Notes: generated by a model from the letters alone, not told the origin. Shown: positions 33,367 through 44,291, counted from the stretch's first letter. The stretch: 64,000 nt of DNA from Treponema sp. (GCA_024680155.1 JAILCM010000304.1:1-64000); one strand, 5' to 3'. Translations and numbers: made by a program.

Positions 33367-33585
33367 AAAAACCTCCCACATCTGAAGTATAATTAAATTA
33401 TAGAGTCAAAAAACTTTAAAGTCAACCAGTTTTTAAACCAGTTTTATTTTAAATCAAAAAAAATTTCTATCTAAAATTTGCCGAAAATTACATTCCGGTA
33501 AAAATAAAATTTGCATTTTCATCATTTTTTTTGTGATATAATAAAAATGCAACAAAACAAAATTCATATTATAGGAGAATGTAAC

Positions 33586-35769
33586 ATGAAAAAAACTTTT
33601 AAGAAGCTGCTTTGCTGTACTGCAATATTTGCAATGCTATTTTCGTCGTGCGATTTTCTGAACAACCTCACTGGTAGCGGAGGAGAAAATAATCAAACTC
33701 CAACTGATAATCCTGAAACTCCAGATACACCAGAAAAACCTGACACTCCGGATAAACCAGATACACCTGAGACTCCAGAGGAAACTCCAGAAACGCCAAA
33801 CATTTTTAATGGAAAGACCTACACTTACGACTATGGCTCTGGAAAAGAAATTTTTGAATTCACATCTAATACCACTGTAAATGTTACAATTGGAGATTCA
33901 TCTTGGAAAAATGTAGGCTGGTCTCTTGATGAAGCAAATTCAATGCTCACAATAAAAGGTCTTGGTACATACAGATACACTTTCAAAGATAAAAATCTTC
34001 TTTTGGAAGAACAAGACGAAAATGACACGGATATTTTCTCTTTTGGCGGAGTATTCATCTGCAGCGAAGATAAAACTGTAGTTTCAGATGCAAGTGCAGC
34101 AACTTCAGAAGAAACTTCTTTTGCTTGGAATTATATTGAAGACAAACCGTTACTCGAAGTTCCTTCTAACGTTACGGACATCACAATTAAGAGTGATAAA
34201 GATTTTTCTAAAAAGACATTGTATCTTATTTCTGCAAACTCTGGCAGTAAAGTAATTCCAAATAGCGAAATTCGTAACATCAGAAATTTCAAAGCAGGAG
34301 AAATTGATTACGAATTGAACAACTCTGGTGCAAGTTCAGCTTCATCTTCAATTCTTGAATCTAAATCTAATGGTATAACTTATTTCCAGGAAGAATACAT
34401 TAACATCGACGATTACGCTACAAGAGATGATTCTCCAGATTTATCTAGAGCCGCTGCTGTTTCTGTTGTAAAAGAATACAAGGTTGGAGACAAAAAGAAA
34501 CTCTGGATTAATAAAGGAAAGATGGGAACAGCAGATAACTATGCACAATTGGATGCTACACTCTACGCTGTAGGAAAACATTGTTATGTATGGATTTTGG
34601 ATGATTTCTATGCAGAGACAGCAAGTGGTTCAAAAGTAAGCTCTAATATTGCAAAAACATATCAAGAAAAATTCGACAGTATTTATGAACTTGAACACGC
34701 TGTATTTGGTTCAGAACCAGAAAAAATCCGCGTTGTTTACAAAGATACAGAAAAGAATCGTTGGTCCTATAGACCAAATGTTGATATTGCAACAAAGAGC
34801 GACACTGGTTCAATGGTAAATATTGTAATTTACGATATTGAATACGATTACACAGATGGAGAAACAAATCCTGCTGGTACTGCTGGTTATTTCCATAGTA
34901 AAGATTTCTATGTTGCAGAAACAGAAATTACAGACTATCCAGGAATTGCTATTTACAACAAGACAAATATTGGTAAATACGTTTACATGGATTCTGCAAT
35001 GGCAAATTACAGATCTAATGATTCATTCAGTACATTATGCCACGAATTCAACCACATGATTACTTGCGGTATGAAAGAAATTCCTTTGAACACAACTTCA
35101 ACAAGTACAAACTACAACGAAATGCTTGCTATGATTTGTGAAGACATGATGAAAGAATATCTTGTTCTAAAAGATTCTGAAAGTCCTCTTGCTCGTATCG
35201 AAAAATTCAACACAACATACTATCAGGCAGGAGTTGGTGGCTGGAATACAGAAGCATTGCTTACTTCTTATGCAGACACCTATGTATTCGGAGCATGGCT
35301 TTTAAGACAGTATGGTGGTGCAGCTCTTGCAAAAACAATGCTCGAAAATATTTACATAAACAGAGATTCAATTGTTTCTGCAGTAAATACTTTAAATAAT
35401 ACTTCTTACAGCTATAAGAATTTATTTGAACAGTTCTTACTTGCTCTTACCGGAGACAAAGAATACACCTTAAAACAAGATGCAAAAACTACTCTTAGTT
35501 GTAATGGCTACAACTTCCCAATGACTGCTATTGATATTTTTGATCAGGAATATAGTTGGGACAAAGTCAACGGTGGAGATGGTCCTAGAACTTTCAACAT
35601 CTGGGATGAAGAAGTTTCAAGTTTAGGATTAGACTTACAAAATGATTATGGCTTCATTATTCAGAATTTCTCATTATCTAGTACAGGTATTTCTGATCTT
35701 AAAGAAATCCAGCTCAAAGTTGATGCAACAACTGATTCAAACAACTTGCTTTACATTATTATTGAATAA
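33586..35769 (+). CDS. Lipoprotein metallopeptidase, M30 (hyicolysin)-like
   Basis: Start re-placed at MKKTFKKLLCCTAIFAMLFSSCDF (33586) with AGGAGA upstream; Pro/Thr/Glu/Asp-rich linker; zinc motif STLCHEFNHMITCG. Confidence 0.8.
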   Translation: MKKTFKKLLCCTAIFAMLFSSCDFLNNLTGSGGENNQTPTDNPETPDTPEKPDTPDKPDTPETPEETPETPNIFNGKTYTYDYGSGKEIFEFTSNTTVNVTIGDSSWKNVGWSLDEANSMLTIKGLGTYRYTFKDKNLLLEEQDENDTDIFSFGGVFICSEDKTVVSDASAATSEETSFAWNYIEDKPLLEVPSNVTDITIKSDKDFSKKTLYLISANSGSKVIPNSEIRNIRNFKAGEIDYELNNSGASSASSSILESKSNGITYFQEEYINIDDYATRDDSPDLSRAAAVSVVKEYKVGDKKKLWINKGKMGTADNYAQLDATLYAVGKHCYVWILDDFYAETASGSKVSSNIAKTYQEKFDSIYELEHAVFGSEPEKIRVVYKDTEKNRWSYRPNVDIATKSDTGSMVNIVIYDIEYDYTDGETNPAGTAGYFHSKDFYVAETEITDYPGIAIYNKTNIGKYVYMDSAMANYRSNDSFSTLCHEFNHMITCGMKEIPLNTTSTSTNYNEMLAMICEDMMKEYLVLKDSESPLARIEKFNTTYYQAGVGGWNTEALLTSYADTYVFGAWLLRQYGGAALAKTMLENIYINRDSIVSAVNTLNNTSYSYKNLFEQFLLALTGDKEYTLKQDAKTTLSCNGYNFPMTAIDIFDQEYSWDKVNGGDGPRTFNIWDEEVSSLGLDLQNDYGFIIQNFSLSSTGISDLKEIQLKVDATTDSNNLLYIIIE

Positions 35770-35818
35770 CCCCAAGGATTTAGGCCTACCCTAGTCTAAA
35801 TCATCACTAAAATTCTAA

Positions 35819-35868
35819 CGTGGTAATCTAAGAATAAATCCTTATTCCGACGGTTACCACGTTTTTTT
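35819..35868 (+). terminator. Intrinsic terminator after metallopeptidase
   Basis: CGTGGTAA...TTACCACG followed by TTTTTTT. Confidence 0.8.
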
Positions 35869-35978
35869 CCCTTGCATATTATAACAAAGCATGAGAGAAT
35901 ACAGTTAAATAAAGCATATCTATTATAAAAAGTCCCTTGGAAAAGTTTTAATTTTTTTATTTATGGAGAATTTATCGT

Positions 35979-36899
35979 ATGGGACAGATTGTTAACGAAA
36001 TTGTAAAAAGCAGAAAGACGTTCTTCATTGCGCCAGACAAGGATTTAATTTCGGAATATTTTTTGGAAGATTACCTTGCAAAAGATTATGAGTGTTATTT
36101 TGTAGAAGACGATCTTAAGCAGCCACTCGATGTAAAAGTTCAAGTTATTCTTTCAATTTTTACAGATGCAATTATTTTCTTTAATATTGATTATCACATA
36201 GAAGGTCTTGAATGGTTCACTTATATTCAAAGACTTTGTAACGAACATCCACGCGTTTGTTTTGGTGTAATGTATGCAAAACGAAAAACTCTTGCAGAAA
36301 AAGCTTCCATTGAACACAAATATCTTTACAATATCGGGCTTGCTGGTGGATGTATTCAGCTTGAGTACCAGAAAAATATCAACTTTGTTCTTATAGAACG
36401 CGTTCTTTTTGCAAATCAGGCTATGGGCAGACGAAAAAATGTTCGTGCTGTTTGTACTAAAAACTGTCAGTTTACATTCTTAAATTCAAGACACGAAAAT
36501 ATAACTTTCCCATTAAATGATGTAAGTGTCAGCCATTTTTCAATTACGCTTACTGATTTACAGGCAGAAAATCTCAAACTCAAAGAATACGAAAAAATCC
36601 AGAATCTTTGCTTTACAATAAAAGGAATGCGCTTTGTTTCTGATGCAATTCTTTATATGAAGCGCCCTACTCCCGAAGGAAACCTTTTTGTATTTGCATT
36701 TGTAAGCGACACTGGAAAAATCGGGCTTGACCAGTTTAAGAAAAAGCTTATTGTTCAGAAAATGTACGAAATTATGCACGAAAACTGTACAAGTTTAATT
36801 GAAACAAATTGTACTTCTAAAATGGTTCCTCATAATTTTGTTACTCCTCCAAAAAAAGCGTACGATTTTGACCCTTCAGTACTTTTGGAAGATTTCTAG
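35979..36899 (+). CDS. Hypothetical cytoplasmic protein, possible PilZ-like domain
   Basis: 306 aa; MGRRKNVRAVC and NDVSVSHFSITL resemble PilZ positions; weak by eye. Confidence 0.55.
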   Translation: MGQIVNEIVKSRKTFFIAPDKDLISEYFLEDYLAKDYECYFVEDDLKQPLDVKVQVILSIFTDAIIFFNIDYHIEGLEWFTYIQRLCNEHPRVCFGVMYAKRKTLAEKASIEHKYLYNIGLAGGCIQLEYQKNINFVLIERVLFANQAMGRRKNVRAVCTKNCQFTFLNSRHENITFPLNDVSVSHFSITLTDLQAENLKLKEYEKIQNLCFTIKGMRFVSDAILYMKRPTPEGNLFVFAFVSDTGKIGLDQFKKKLIVQKMYEIMHENCTSLIETNCTSKMVPHNFVTPPKKAYDFDPSVLLEDF

Positions 36900-37006
36900 A
36901 CTTTTGTGCTTTTGTCATTTTCAAGCTCCATGTCATTTTCGGGCTCGCCCCGAAAATCCATCTATTTATACTAGAAAAAAATTCATTTCCGCTATAAAAT
37001 TCAACT

Positions 37007-37684
37007 ATGTTTCATATTCTGGTAGTTGATGATGATAAAAATATCCGCAGATTATACAAGGCAATTTTAGAAGCGGAACATTACACAGTTTTTACTGCCG
37101 AAAATGGCGACGATGCCCTTAGCGTAATGGAAAAAGAACACATCGACTTAGTTGTTCTTGATATTATGATGCCAAAAATGAACGGCTACGAATTTACAGA
37201 AGCAATTCGTCGCGATAATGACAATCTTCCAATTCTTATGGTTTCTGCAAAACAAGAACCGACTGACATTCACAAAGGATTTCTTGTTGGAACCGATGAT
37301 TATATTACAAAACCAGTTGACGAAGCCGAAATGATTTTGCGTATAAAAGCCCTTTTACGTCGTGCAAAAATTGTTAGTGAACAAAAAATCACAATTGATG
37401 ATGTTGTAATTGATTACAATTCGCTTACGGTTACAAAAAACGGAAAAACACAGGAACTTCCTCAAAAAGAATTTCTTCTTCTATATAAATTGCTTTCTTA
37501 CCCTGGACAAATTTTTACAAGAATTCAGCTTATGGAAGAAATTTGGGGCGTTCAGTCGGAAACAGGCTGGGAAACACTTACGGTTCATATTGGTAGATTG
37601 CGCAAACGTTTTGAAGGATGGGAAGAATTTCAGATTGAATCGGTGCGTGGACTTGGTTATAAGGCGGTGAAAAAAAATGGTTGA
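37007..37684 (+). CDS. OmpR-family response regulator
   Basis: Receiver MFHILVVDDDKNIRRLYKAIL...DLVVLDIMMPKMNGYE; winged-helix C-terminus. Confidence 0.95.
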   Translation: MFHILVVDDDKNIRRLYKAILEAEHYTVFTAENGDDALSVMEKEHIDLVVLDIMMPKMNGYEFTEAIRRDNDNLPILMVSAKQEPTDIHKGFLVGTDDYITKPVDEAEMILRIKALLRRAKIVSEQKITIDDVVIDYNSLTVTKNGKTQELPQKEFLLLYKLLSYPGQIFTRIQLMEEIWGVQSETGWETLTVHIGRLRKRFEGWEEFQIESVRGLGYKAVKKNG

Positions 37685-38741
37685 AAAAAAAGACACAAAA
37701 ACCCGGTTTGCAATCACTTTTTTACTTTCTGTGATTTTGTTTTTTAGTTTTAGTCTGATTATTCTGGTTGTTTACATCCTTTTTAGAACAATTCTGGGAC
37801 AAAATCTTCTTTCCATTTATAATGACCAGAAACTCGATACAAAATTTTTAATCACTATTGTAATTATTTCGTGCATTATTTTAAGTTACGCATTCACGCT
37901 TCTTGTAAGTAAGTTTTTGATGGTTCCAATTAACAGGGTGATTGATGGAATGGAACAGCTTGCTTCGGGAAATTACAACGAACGCTTAAAGTTCAAAACG
38001 CTCATCAACAAAAATCCAATTTTTCTTGATATTTCCGACAGTTTTAACAAAATGGCCAGCGAACTTGAAAACACAGAAACTTTGAACAACGATTTTATCA
38101 ACAATTTTTCACACGAATTTAAAACTCCGATTGTTTCTATTCAAGGTTTTGCAAAATTAATGAAAAAAAATGAACTCAGTCGTGAACAGCAACTTGAATA
38201 TCTTGGAATTATTGAAGAAGAATCCGAACGGCTTTCTAAAATGGCGGCCAATGTTATGAATCTTATGAAAATCGAAAATCTTACAATACTTCCTTCGGTA
38301 AAAAAATTTAACATTTCTGAACAGATTCGTAAATGTATTCTTTTGCTTGAACAAAAATGGACAGCAAAAAATATAGAAATTCAAGTTGATATTGAAGAAT
38401 TCTATTTAATTGGCAACGAAGAACTTATAAAACAAATATGGATAAATCTTTTTGACAATGCAATTAAATTCACTCCAGAAAAAGGTCTTATAAAAACCGA
38501 AATAGAAAAAAAGAACAATTTCTTAAACGTAAGCATTACAAATACAGGAAGCGAAATTCCACCAGAAGCACAAAAACATATTTTCAACAAATTTTACCAG
38601 GCCGATGAATCGCACAGTTCGGAAGGAAGCGGAATAGGACTTGCTGTTGTAAAAAAAGTGACAACCCTTCATGGCGGCGAAGTTTGTGTTAAAAGTGCAG
38701 ACAAAATCACAACTTTTACAGTAAAACTTCCACAAAAATAA
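37677..38741 (+). CDS. Sensor histidine kinase
   Basis: 2 TM, HAMP, NNFSHEFKTPIVSIQGFAKLM, NLFDNAIKFTPEKG; overlaps the RR gene by 8 bp. Confidence 0.95.
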   Translation: MVEKKDTKTRFAITFLLSVILFFSFSLIILVVYILFRTILGQNLLSIYNDQKLDTKFLITIVIISCIILSYAFTLLVSKFLMVPINRVIDGMEQLASGNYNERLKFKTLINKNPIFLDISDSFNKMASELENTETLNNDFINNFSHEFKTPIVSIQGFAKLMKKNELSREQQLEYLGIIEEESERLSKMAANVMNLMKIENLTILPSVKKFNISEQIRKCILLLEQKWTAKNIEIQVDIEEFYLIGNEELIKQIWINLFDNAIKFTPEKGLIKTEIEKKNNFLNVSITNTGSEIPPEAQKHIFNKFYQADESHSSEGSGIGLAVVKKVTTLHGGEVCVKSADKITTFTVKLPQK

Positions 38742-38824
38742 ATTTTATTGTTTATTTTGAGTTTATTCAGGTGTATAATAATAAAAAATTATAAAAATCT
38801 AATCTTATCTATGGAGTTAATTAA

Positions 38825-39718
38825 ATGAGAAAAGTAAAAATCATTACAGATTCTTGTTCAGATTTAAACAAGGAATTATTAGAAAAATACGACATTGATT
38901 ATGCAAAAATGAATACTGTTTATGAAGGCGTTACTCTTCCTGCAGATCTTTGCTGGACACCAGATGAAGCTCATAAACTTTATAATATTATGCGCGAAGG
39001 AAATCGTATTCTTACAACTCAAGTTCCTGTCGAAGAATTCAATAATGTATTCCAAAAATATGTTGATTTAGGTTTTGACATTGTTTATATCGGCTGTTCA
39101 TTAAAACAGTCTGGTTCTGTAAATACAGGCGCAGTTGTTGCAAAACAAATTATGGAAGCAAATCCCGGAGTTACAATTTTTAGCATTGACTCACTTAACG
39201 CTTGTCTTGCAGAAGGAATGCTTGCAATCGAAGCTTCAAAATTTGCCGCAACAGGAAAATCAGCACAGGAAGTTTACGATTACGTCATTAAAATCCGCAA
39301 AACAATTCACGAATATTGTACAGTTCATTCCCTTGATTCTTTAAGAAGAGCTGGTCGCGTAAAAGGTGCAGCAGCTTTCTTTGGAAATCTTATGGGCGTA
39401 AAACCAATCATCATTTCGGATGCAGTTGGAAATCAGGCCGCATTCAAAAAGGTAAAAGGACGCCAGAATTCTCTTAAAGAAATTGTAAATCTTCTTAAAC
39501 AGGATTTAATCAATCCGGAAGAACAGACAATTTATATTGGACACGCTGACTGCGAAAAAGAAGAAATTGACCAGTTTGTTGCAATGGTTAAACAGGAAAT
39601 TCCATGTAAGGATGTTTTTGTAGGCTTTATCGGACCAATCATTGGTGCATCAATCGGACCAGACGCTATCGTAATCAATGGATTTGGTGACGAAGTTACA
39701 TTCTCACTTGGAGCTTAA
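38825..39718 (+). CDS. fakB: DegV family fatty-acid-binding protein (FakB-like)
   Basis: KIITDSCSDLNKELL...; GCSLKQSGSVNTG; VHSLDSLRRAGRVKGAAAFFGNLMGVKPI. Confidence 0.88.
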   Translation: MRKVKIITDSCSDLNKELLEKYDIDYAKMNTVYEGVTLPADLCWTPDEAHKLYNIMREGNRILTTQVPVEEFNNVFQKYVDLGFDIVYIGCSLKQSGSVNTGAVVAKQIMEANPGVTIFSIDSLNACLAEGMLAIEASKFAATGKSAQEVYDYVIKIRKTIHEYCTVHSLDSLRRAGRVKGAAAFFGNLMGVKPIIISDAVGNQAAFKKVKGRQNSLKEIVNLLKQDLINPEEQTIYIGHADCEKEEIDQFVAMVKQEIPCKDVFVGFIGPIIGASIGPDAIVINGFGDEVTFSLGA

Positions 39719-39722
39719 AAAA

Positions 39723-41402
39723 ATGGCAGAAAAAATTCTTGACGGACTCCTTTATGCACAGCTAATTGCCAACGGAACAGCAAATCTTGGTATTCATTCA
39801 GAAGAAATAAATAATCTTAATGTTTTTCCAATTCCTGATGGTGATACGGGAAGCAATATGCTTCTTACAATGACTGGTGGAAAAAACGCAAAAACTGAAG
39901 AAGTAAAAAATCTTTCGACGGCAGCAACTTTAATTTCAAAAGGAATGCTTTTAAGTGCCCGCGGAAACTCTGGTGTAATTCTTTCGCAATTTTTTGATGG
40001 AATTTCAGCTGGTTTTGAAGGACTTGAATCTGCAGATGTAAATCAAGTTGGTGAAGCATTTAAAGAAGGTGTAAAACACGCCTACAACGCAGTAATGCAG
40101 CCAGTTGAAGGAACAATTCTTACAGTAGTAAAAGATGCAACAGAATATGCTTGCAGTTTGAATGCACAAACATTGCTTGAATTCGTTGAGAATTTTATTA
40201 CAGAAGCAAAACTTTCTCTTGAACGCACCCCTAACCTTCTTCCTGTTCTTAAAAAAGCAGGAGTTGTAGATTCGGGTGGAGCCGGATTAATCTACATAAT
40301 GGAAGGAATGATGCAGCTTTTGCGCGGTGAAAAAACTCATTTTCAGGGAGTTCACGGTGCACAAGGTACAAAAACCACTGATGCAAAACAGCTTGATTTG
40401 GACAAATTTACATCCGACAGCGTTCTTGAATTTGGTTATTGTACAGAACTTCTTCTTCGCCTGCAGAACGCAAAAACCGATGTAGAAGCTTTTTCTGTAG
40501 AAACAATCAAAAAATTCTTGGAAACTATCGGTGATTCAATTGTTGCATTCAAAACCGGAAGCATAATCAAACTTCATGTTCACACAAAAACTCCAGACAA
40601 AGTACTTGCTTTCTGTCAGCAGTTTGGTGAATTCCTTACAATCAAAATTGAAAATATGTCGTTGCAGCATAATAATCTTGATAACGAACCTAAGGATGAA
40701 AGTTTTACAATTCCAAAAGTTCAAAAACAGGAAGAAACAAAAGATTACGGTATTGTTGCAGTTGCTTCGGGAAAAGGAATTAAACAGATGTTTCTTGACC
40801 ACGGAGCCGACAGAATTGTTGATGGCGGACAGAGCATGAATCCTTCTGCCGAAAACTTTATTGACGCTTTTGATCAGGTGAATGCACGTACAATCTTTGT
40901 ATTCCCTAACAATTCAAACGTTATTCTTGCGGCAAAACAAGCGGCTTCTATGTACACAAAGGCAAAAGTCAAAGTTATAGAAAGTCACTCTATTGGCGAA
41001 GGATACGCTGCTCTTACAATGCTTGATACTTCTAGTTCCGACACAAATCAGATTATAGAAGATTTGAACATGGCTATGGATGGAGTTTCTACTTACTATA
41101 TTTCACATTGTGTACGCGATGCCGAAATGGATGGAGTAACGCTTCATATTGGTGATTACATTGGATTCCTTGATAAAAAGATTCTTATTGCTTCAACAGA
41201 ACGTAAAAAAACTGCAATGCAGACTATAGAAGCAATGGATTTTACAGACCACGAAGTTTGTCTTTTTATTCGCGGAGCCGATTCAACAAGCTACGAAGCA
41301 GAAGAACTTCAAAAATATCTAAAGCTAAAACATCCAGGAGTAGAAATTTACCCGGTTGATGGCGGACAGGATATTTACAGTTATATTTTAATTGTAGAAT
41401 AA
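39723..41402 (+). CDS. fakA: Fatty acid kinase FakA (DAK2 domain/YloV-like)
   Basis: NNLNVFPIPDGDTGSNMLLTMTGG; GNSGVILSQFFDG; start re-placed at 39723. Confidence 0.9.
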   Translation: MAEKILDGLLYAQLIANGTANLGIHSEEINNLNVFPIPDGDTGSNMLLTMTGGKNAKTEEVKNLSTAATLISKGMLLSARGNSGVILSQFFDGISAGFEGLESADVNQVGEAFKEGVKHAYNAVMQPVEGTILTVVKDATEYACSLNAQTLLEFVENFITEAKLSLERTPNLLPVLKKAGVVDSGGAGLIYIMEGMMQLLRGEKTHFQGVHGAQGTKTTDAKQLDLDKFTSDSVLEFGYCTELLLRLQNAKTDVEAFSVETIKKFLETIGDSIVAFKTGSIIKLHVHTKTPDKVLAFCQQFGEFLTIKIENMSLQHNNLDNEPKDESFTIPKVQKQEETKDYGIVAVASGKGIKQMFLDHGADRIVDGGQSMNPSAENFIDAFDQVNARTIFVFPNNSNVILAAKQAASMYTKAKVKVIESHSIGEGYAALTMLDTSSSDTNQIIEDLNMAMDGVSTYYISHCVRDAEMDGVTLHIGDYIGFLDKKILIASTERKKTAMQTIEAMDFTDHEVCLFIRGADSTSYEAEELQKYLKLKHPGVEIYPVDGGQDIYSYILIVE

Positions 41403-41441
41403 TTTAGTATATTTACAAAAACCGAACAAAGGAAATAAAAA

Positions 41442-42242
41442 ATGACTATTGCACTTTTAATTATCGCCGCAGTTGCATCTTATCTTATCTGCTCAATAAA
41501 TCCGGCAATTGTTTTTTCAAAGCTGATTTACCACAAAGATATACGAACAGAAGGCAGCGGAAATCCAGGGTTTACAAATTTTAAACGTGTTTACGGAATG
41601 AAGTTTGCATGGCTCGTATTTTTAATTGATATTTCAAAGGCAATTCTTCTGGAACTTTTGTTTGGCTTTTTATTTGTAAAGTTTTTAACTCCACAGCAGG
41701 CACAGGAATTTACAGAAACAACAGATGTAGTTACAAAAACTTCATTCTGGGCAGCTCAATTTGCAACAGAAAGAAACTTACGTCTTTTTGGAATTGCATT
41801 TTCCGGTGCTTTTTGTATGCTTGGTCATACAATTCCTGTCTGGTACGGTTTTAAAGGCGGAAAAGGATTTTTAGTTTGCATTTCTACTTTATACATGATT
41901 GACTGGAAATGCGGACTTTTTGCAACAATTATGCTTTGTATATTCCTGTTTTCTACTCACTATATGTCGCTTGCAACAATAATTGCTATGGTTGCAGGAA
42001 CAGTGCTTCTTCCTTTTATGAAAGTTCCTCTTATTCCAGATTTGATTTTTGCAGGTTGTGTTGCTTTTATGATTTACCGTCATCACGAAAACATCAAAAG
42101 ACTTGCAACCGGTACCGAAAAGAAATTCTACTTTTTTAAGAAGAAAACGGAACATAAGGAACAGGACTCAGCTCAATCAACAAACGAGCCAACAGCAGCA
42201 ATAGACAATCCAACAGATAGTTCTGCACAGAACCAAGAATAA
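41442..42242 (+). CDS. plsY: Acyl-phosphate:glycerol-3-phosphate acyltransferase PlsY
   Basis: SYLICSINPAIVFSKLIYHKDIRTEGSGNPGFTNFKRVYG; FKGGKGF. Confidence 0.92.
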   Translation: MTIALLIIAAVASYLICSINPAIVFSKLIYHKDIRTEGSGNPGFTNFKRVYGMKFAWLVFLIDISKAILLELLFGFLFVKFLTPQQAQEFTETTDVVTKTSFWAAQFATERNLRLFGIAFSGAFCMLGHTIPVWYGFKGGKGFLVCISTLYMIDWKCGLFATIMLCIFLFSTHYMSLATIIAMVAGTVLLPFMKVPLIPDLIFAGCVAFMIYRHHENIKRLATGTEKKFYFFKKKTEHKEQDSAQSTNEPTAAIDNPTDSSAQNQE

Positions 42243-42270
42243 GCAATTCAGCATTATAATGATAGACAAA

Positions 42271-42329
42271 AAAAAACGGATGAAGTGAAGTAGAATCATG
42301 AATGATTCAACGTTGCTCCATCCGTTTTT
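42271..42329. terminator. Bidirectional terminator between plsY and convergent gene
   Basis: AAAAAAACGGATG...CATCCGTTTTTG. Confidence 0.75.
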
Positions 42330-42349
42330 GTAGTATTGATTTTATAAAT

Positions 42350-43303
42350 CTATTTCTTTAAATATCCACCAAAAATCCAGCCTTTTGTATCTTTTTCAAA
42401 GCCATCAGAATCAATTTCGGTAACATAATACCAGGAATCTGTTATGCCTTCGATTTTTTCGGTCTTTGTAGTTTTTAATGTTACAATTACATTTGTTTTA
42501 CCGGTTGAATCAAGTTTTCCAACAACGCTACCTTTTGTACCAGGTGTTGAACGAACATTTACTTTTGCACCATCTTTTGTTGTAACTCGGGCTTTATATT
42601 CATTAATTTCAATAATATCATCTTCGGAATAAGAAGTAAGTCCAAGTTTTTCATCAATAAGATTTTCAATATATTCAGTTACATAATCAGTTGTTTTAAT
42701 ACGCAAAGCGTTGTTAAGAGTTTCGTTTCTTAAAGTTTCATCTTTTATTGCAAGAGCAGCCTGAACCATAAGAATTGCTTTTACATCTTTTTCATTTTCG
42801 CTTACAGCATTAGCCATAACATAGCGGGTTCTTTTTATACCGTCATTTGTATCAAAAAAAGAAACTTCAGCAAAGTTCAAATCATCAACTTTAACTCTTT
42901 TACCAACTGCAACAATAGTTCCTGGTTCAAGAATTGCATTTCTAAAATATGCAAGCGAAGGTTTTGTAAACAGAACCGATTCCTGACACATTACAGCCGC
43001 ATTAGAAGCCAATCCAACTTCCGAAACCTGAACGTAATATTTGTTATCCTTATATTTTACAATGTAAAAATCAACATCAGGATAAGTTTTGTCTGTAGTA
43101 ATAAGATTTTTTGTTACAGTTTTTTCAGAAACAAGCTCAAGTTCGGTTCCAGCACTAATTGTTTGAGACCATTTTACACCAGAATTTCCTTCTTCAACAC
43201 GCAAAGGTCCATTATCACGAAGCATAATTACCTTTAAAGGTTCAGCAAAAATCTGGGAACAAAGAATAAATGTACTTAAAATAAAAATAAATGTCTTTTT
43301 CAT
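42350..43303 (-). CDS. Exported protein with C-terminal SH3-like domain
   Basis: MKKTFIFILSTFILCSQIFAEP; KVNVRSTPGTKGSVVGKLDSTGKTNVIVTL...WYYVTEI...KGWIFGGYLKK. Confidence 0.75.
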   Translation of the reverse strand: MKKTFIFILSTFILCSQIFAEPLKVIMLRDNGPLRVEEGNSGVKWSQTISAGTELELVSEKTVTKNLITTDKTYPDVDFYIVKYKDNKYYVQVSEVGLASNAAVMCQESVLFTKPSLAYFRNAILEPGTIVAVGKRVKVDDLNFAEVSFFDTNDGIKRTRYVMANAVSENEKDVKAILMVQAALAIKDETLRNETLNNALRIKTTDYVTEYIENLIDEKLGLTSYSEDDIIEINEYKARVTTKDGAKVNVRSTPGTKGSVVGKLDSTGKTNVIVTLKTTKTEKIEGITDSWYYVTEIDSDGFEKDTKGWIFGGYLKK

Positions 43304-43322
43304 AATCAATTTCTCCTCTACC

Positions 43323-44291
43323 CTATTTTTCATTACCTAAATCTGAACTTGAAGTTGTTTTTGTATTTGAAGCAGATTCGGTCTTTTTAGAAGATGATGC
43401 ATTATTAGAAGAAGTTTCTGAGTTTGAACTAGTTGCAGGAGCAGCAGGAGTTAAAACAGATTCATACAAAGACTTACGAACATCTGCAGTAAAAGCATCA
43501 GAAACAGAAAGTGAATCAAGCAAATACAAAAGTCTTTCTTTTACATCTTCATTTAAATTTTTTGAAGCTTTGATTGCAGAAATTGTCTGAATAAAAAGAA
43601 CGTCGGAAGCATTTTTAGAAACCGCTTCTGCTTTTACATAAATTTCACGACCAAACGGTGTACCATTGTAAATTACAACAGGAATAAAATTCAAACCGAT
43701 ATCTTCATCAGTTTCAATAACAACAGAATCAGCCGCAACAATTGTTCCAAAATCAAGTTTTTTTGAAGTAGCTCCAGTTCCTTCTGCGCTTTCATAAATC
43801 AAAGTATCTTCTGTGATTAAAGCTGGAACTACAACACGATGCTTTGTAACAAAAATATCGCGTGTCCAGTAATCATTTCCATCATATTCAAGATGAACAA
43901 AATTGAACTTTTCTTCTTTTCCACTGCTCAAAAGACGAATTGCATTTTTCTGTTCCGGTTCATCACCTTTCACATACAAAAGAACTGGTTCACCTAATTT
44001 TGCAGCATCGGCATAAACCATTTTTCCAGAACTGTTTTCTGTGTAAAAAGGAGTATCTTCATACAAAACTACAGACGGAATTGTATCTTTTTTCTTAGAA
44101 TCCGTTGGTTTTGAAGTTTTTGAAGATTCATTTGCAGTTGTTGAAGTTGAATTATTTTCTGTACTAACATTAGTATTTGTCTGCTCATTTTCGTAATACT
44201 GATATTCAGTATCGCTTTCTTTTTTTTGATTACAGCCTGAAAATAAAAACAGAACAAGAATTGCGCTAAACGCAAAAACAAGTTTTTTCAT
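43323..44291 (-). CDS. Lipoprotein, paralogue-like neighbour of the SH3-like protein
   Basis: MKKLVFAFSAILVLFLFSGC lipobox; low-complexity Ser/Thr/Asn linkers; operon-like spacing with the downstream gene. Confidence 0.7.
   Translation of the reverse strand: MKKLVFAFSAILVLFLFSGCNQKKESDTEYQYYENEQTNTNVSTENNSTSTTANESSKTSKPTDSKKKDTIPSVVLYEDTPFYTENSSGKMVYADAAKLGEPVLLYVKGDEPEQKNAIRLLSSGKEEKFNFVHLEYDGNDYWTRDIFVTKHRVVVPALITEDTLIYESAEGTGATSKKLDFGTIVAADSVVIETDEDIGLNFIPVVIYNGTPFGREIYVKAEAVSKNASDVLFIQTISAIKASKNLNEDVKERLLYLLDSLSVSDAFTADVRKSLYESVLTPAAPATSSNSETSSNNASSSKKTESASNTKTTSSSDLGNEK

Noticed and set aside
33720-33800. Tandem repeat as CRISPR-like array
   Set aside because: Imperfect codon-level repeat encoding a Pro/Asp/Thr linker, with no spacer structure.
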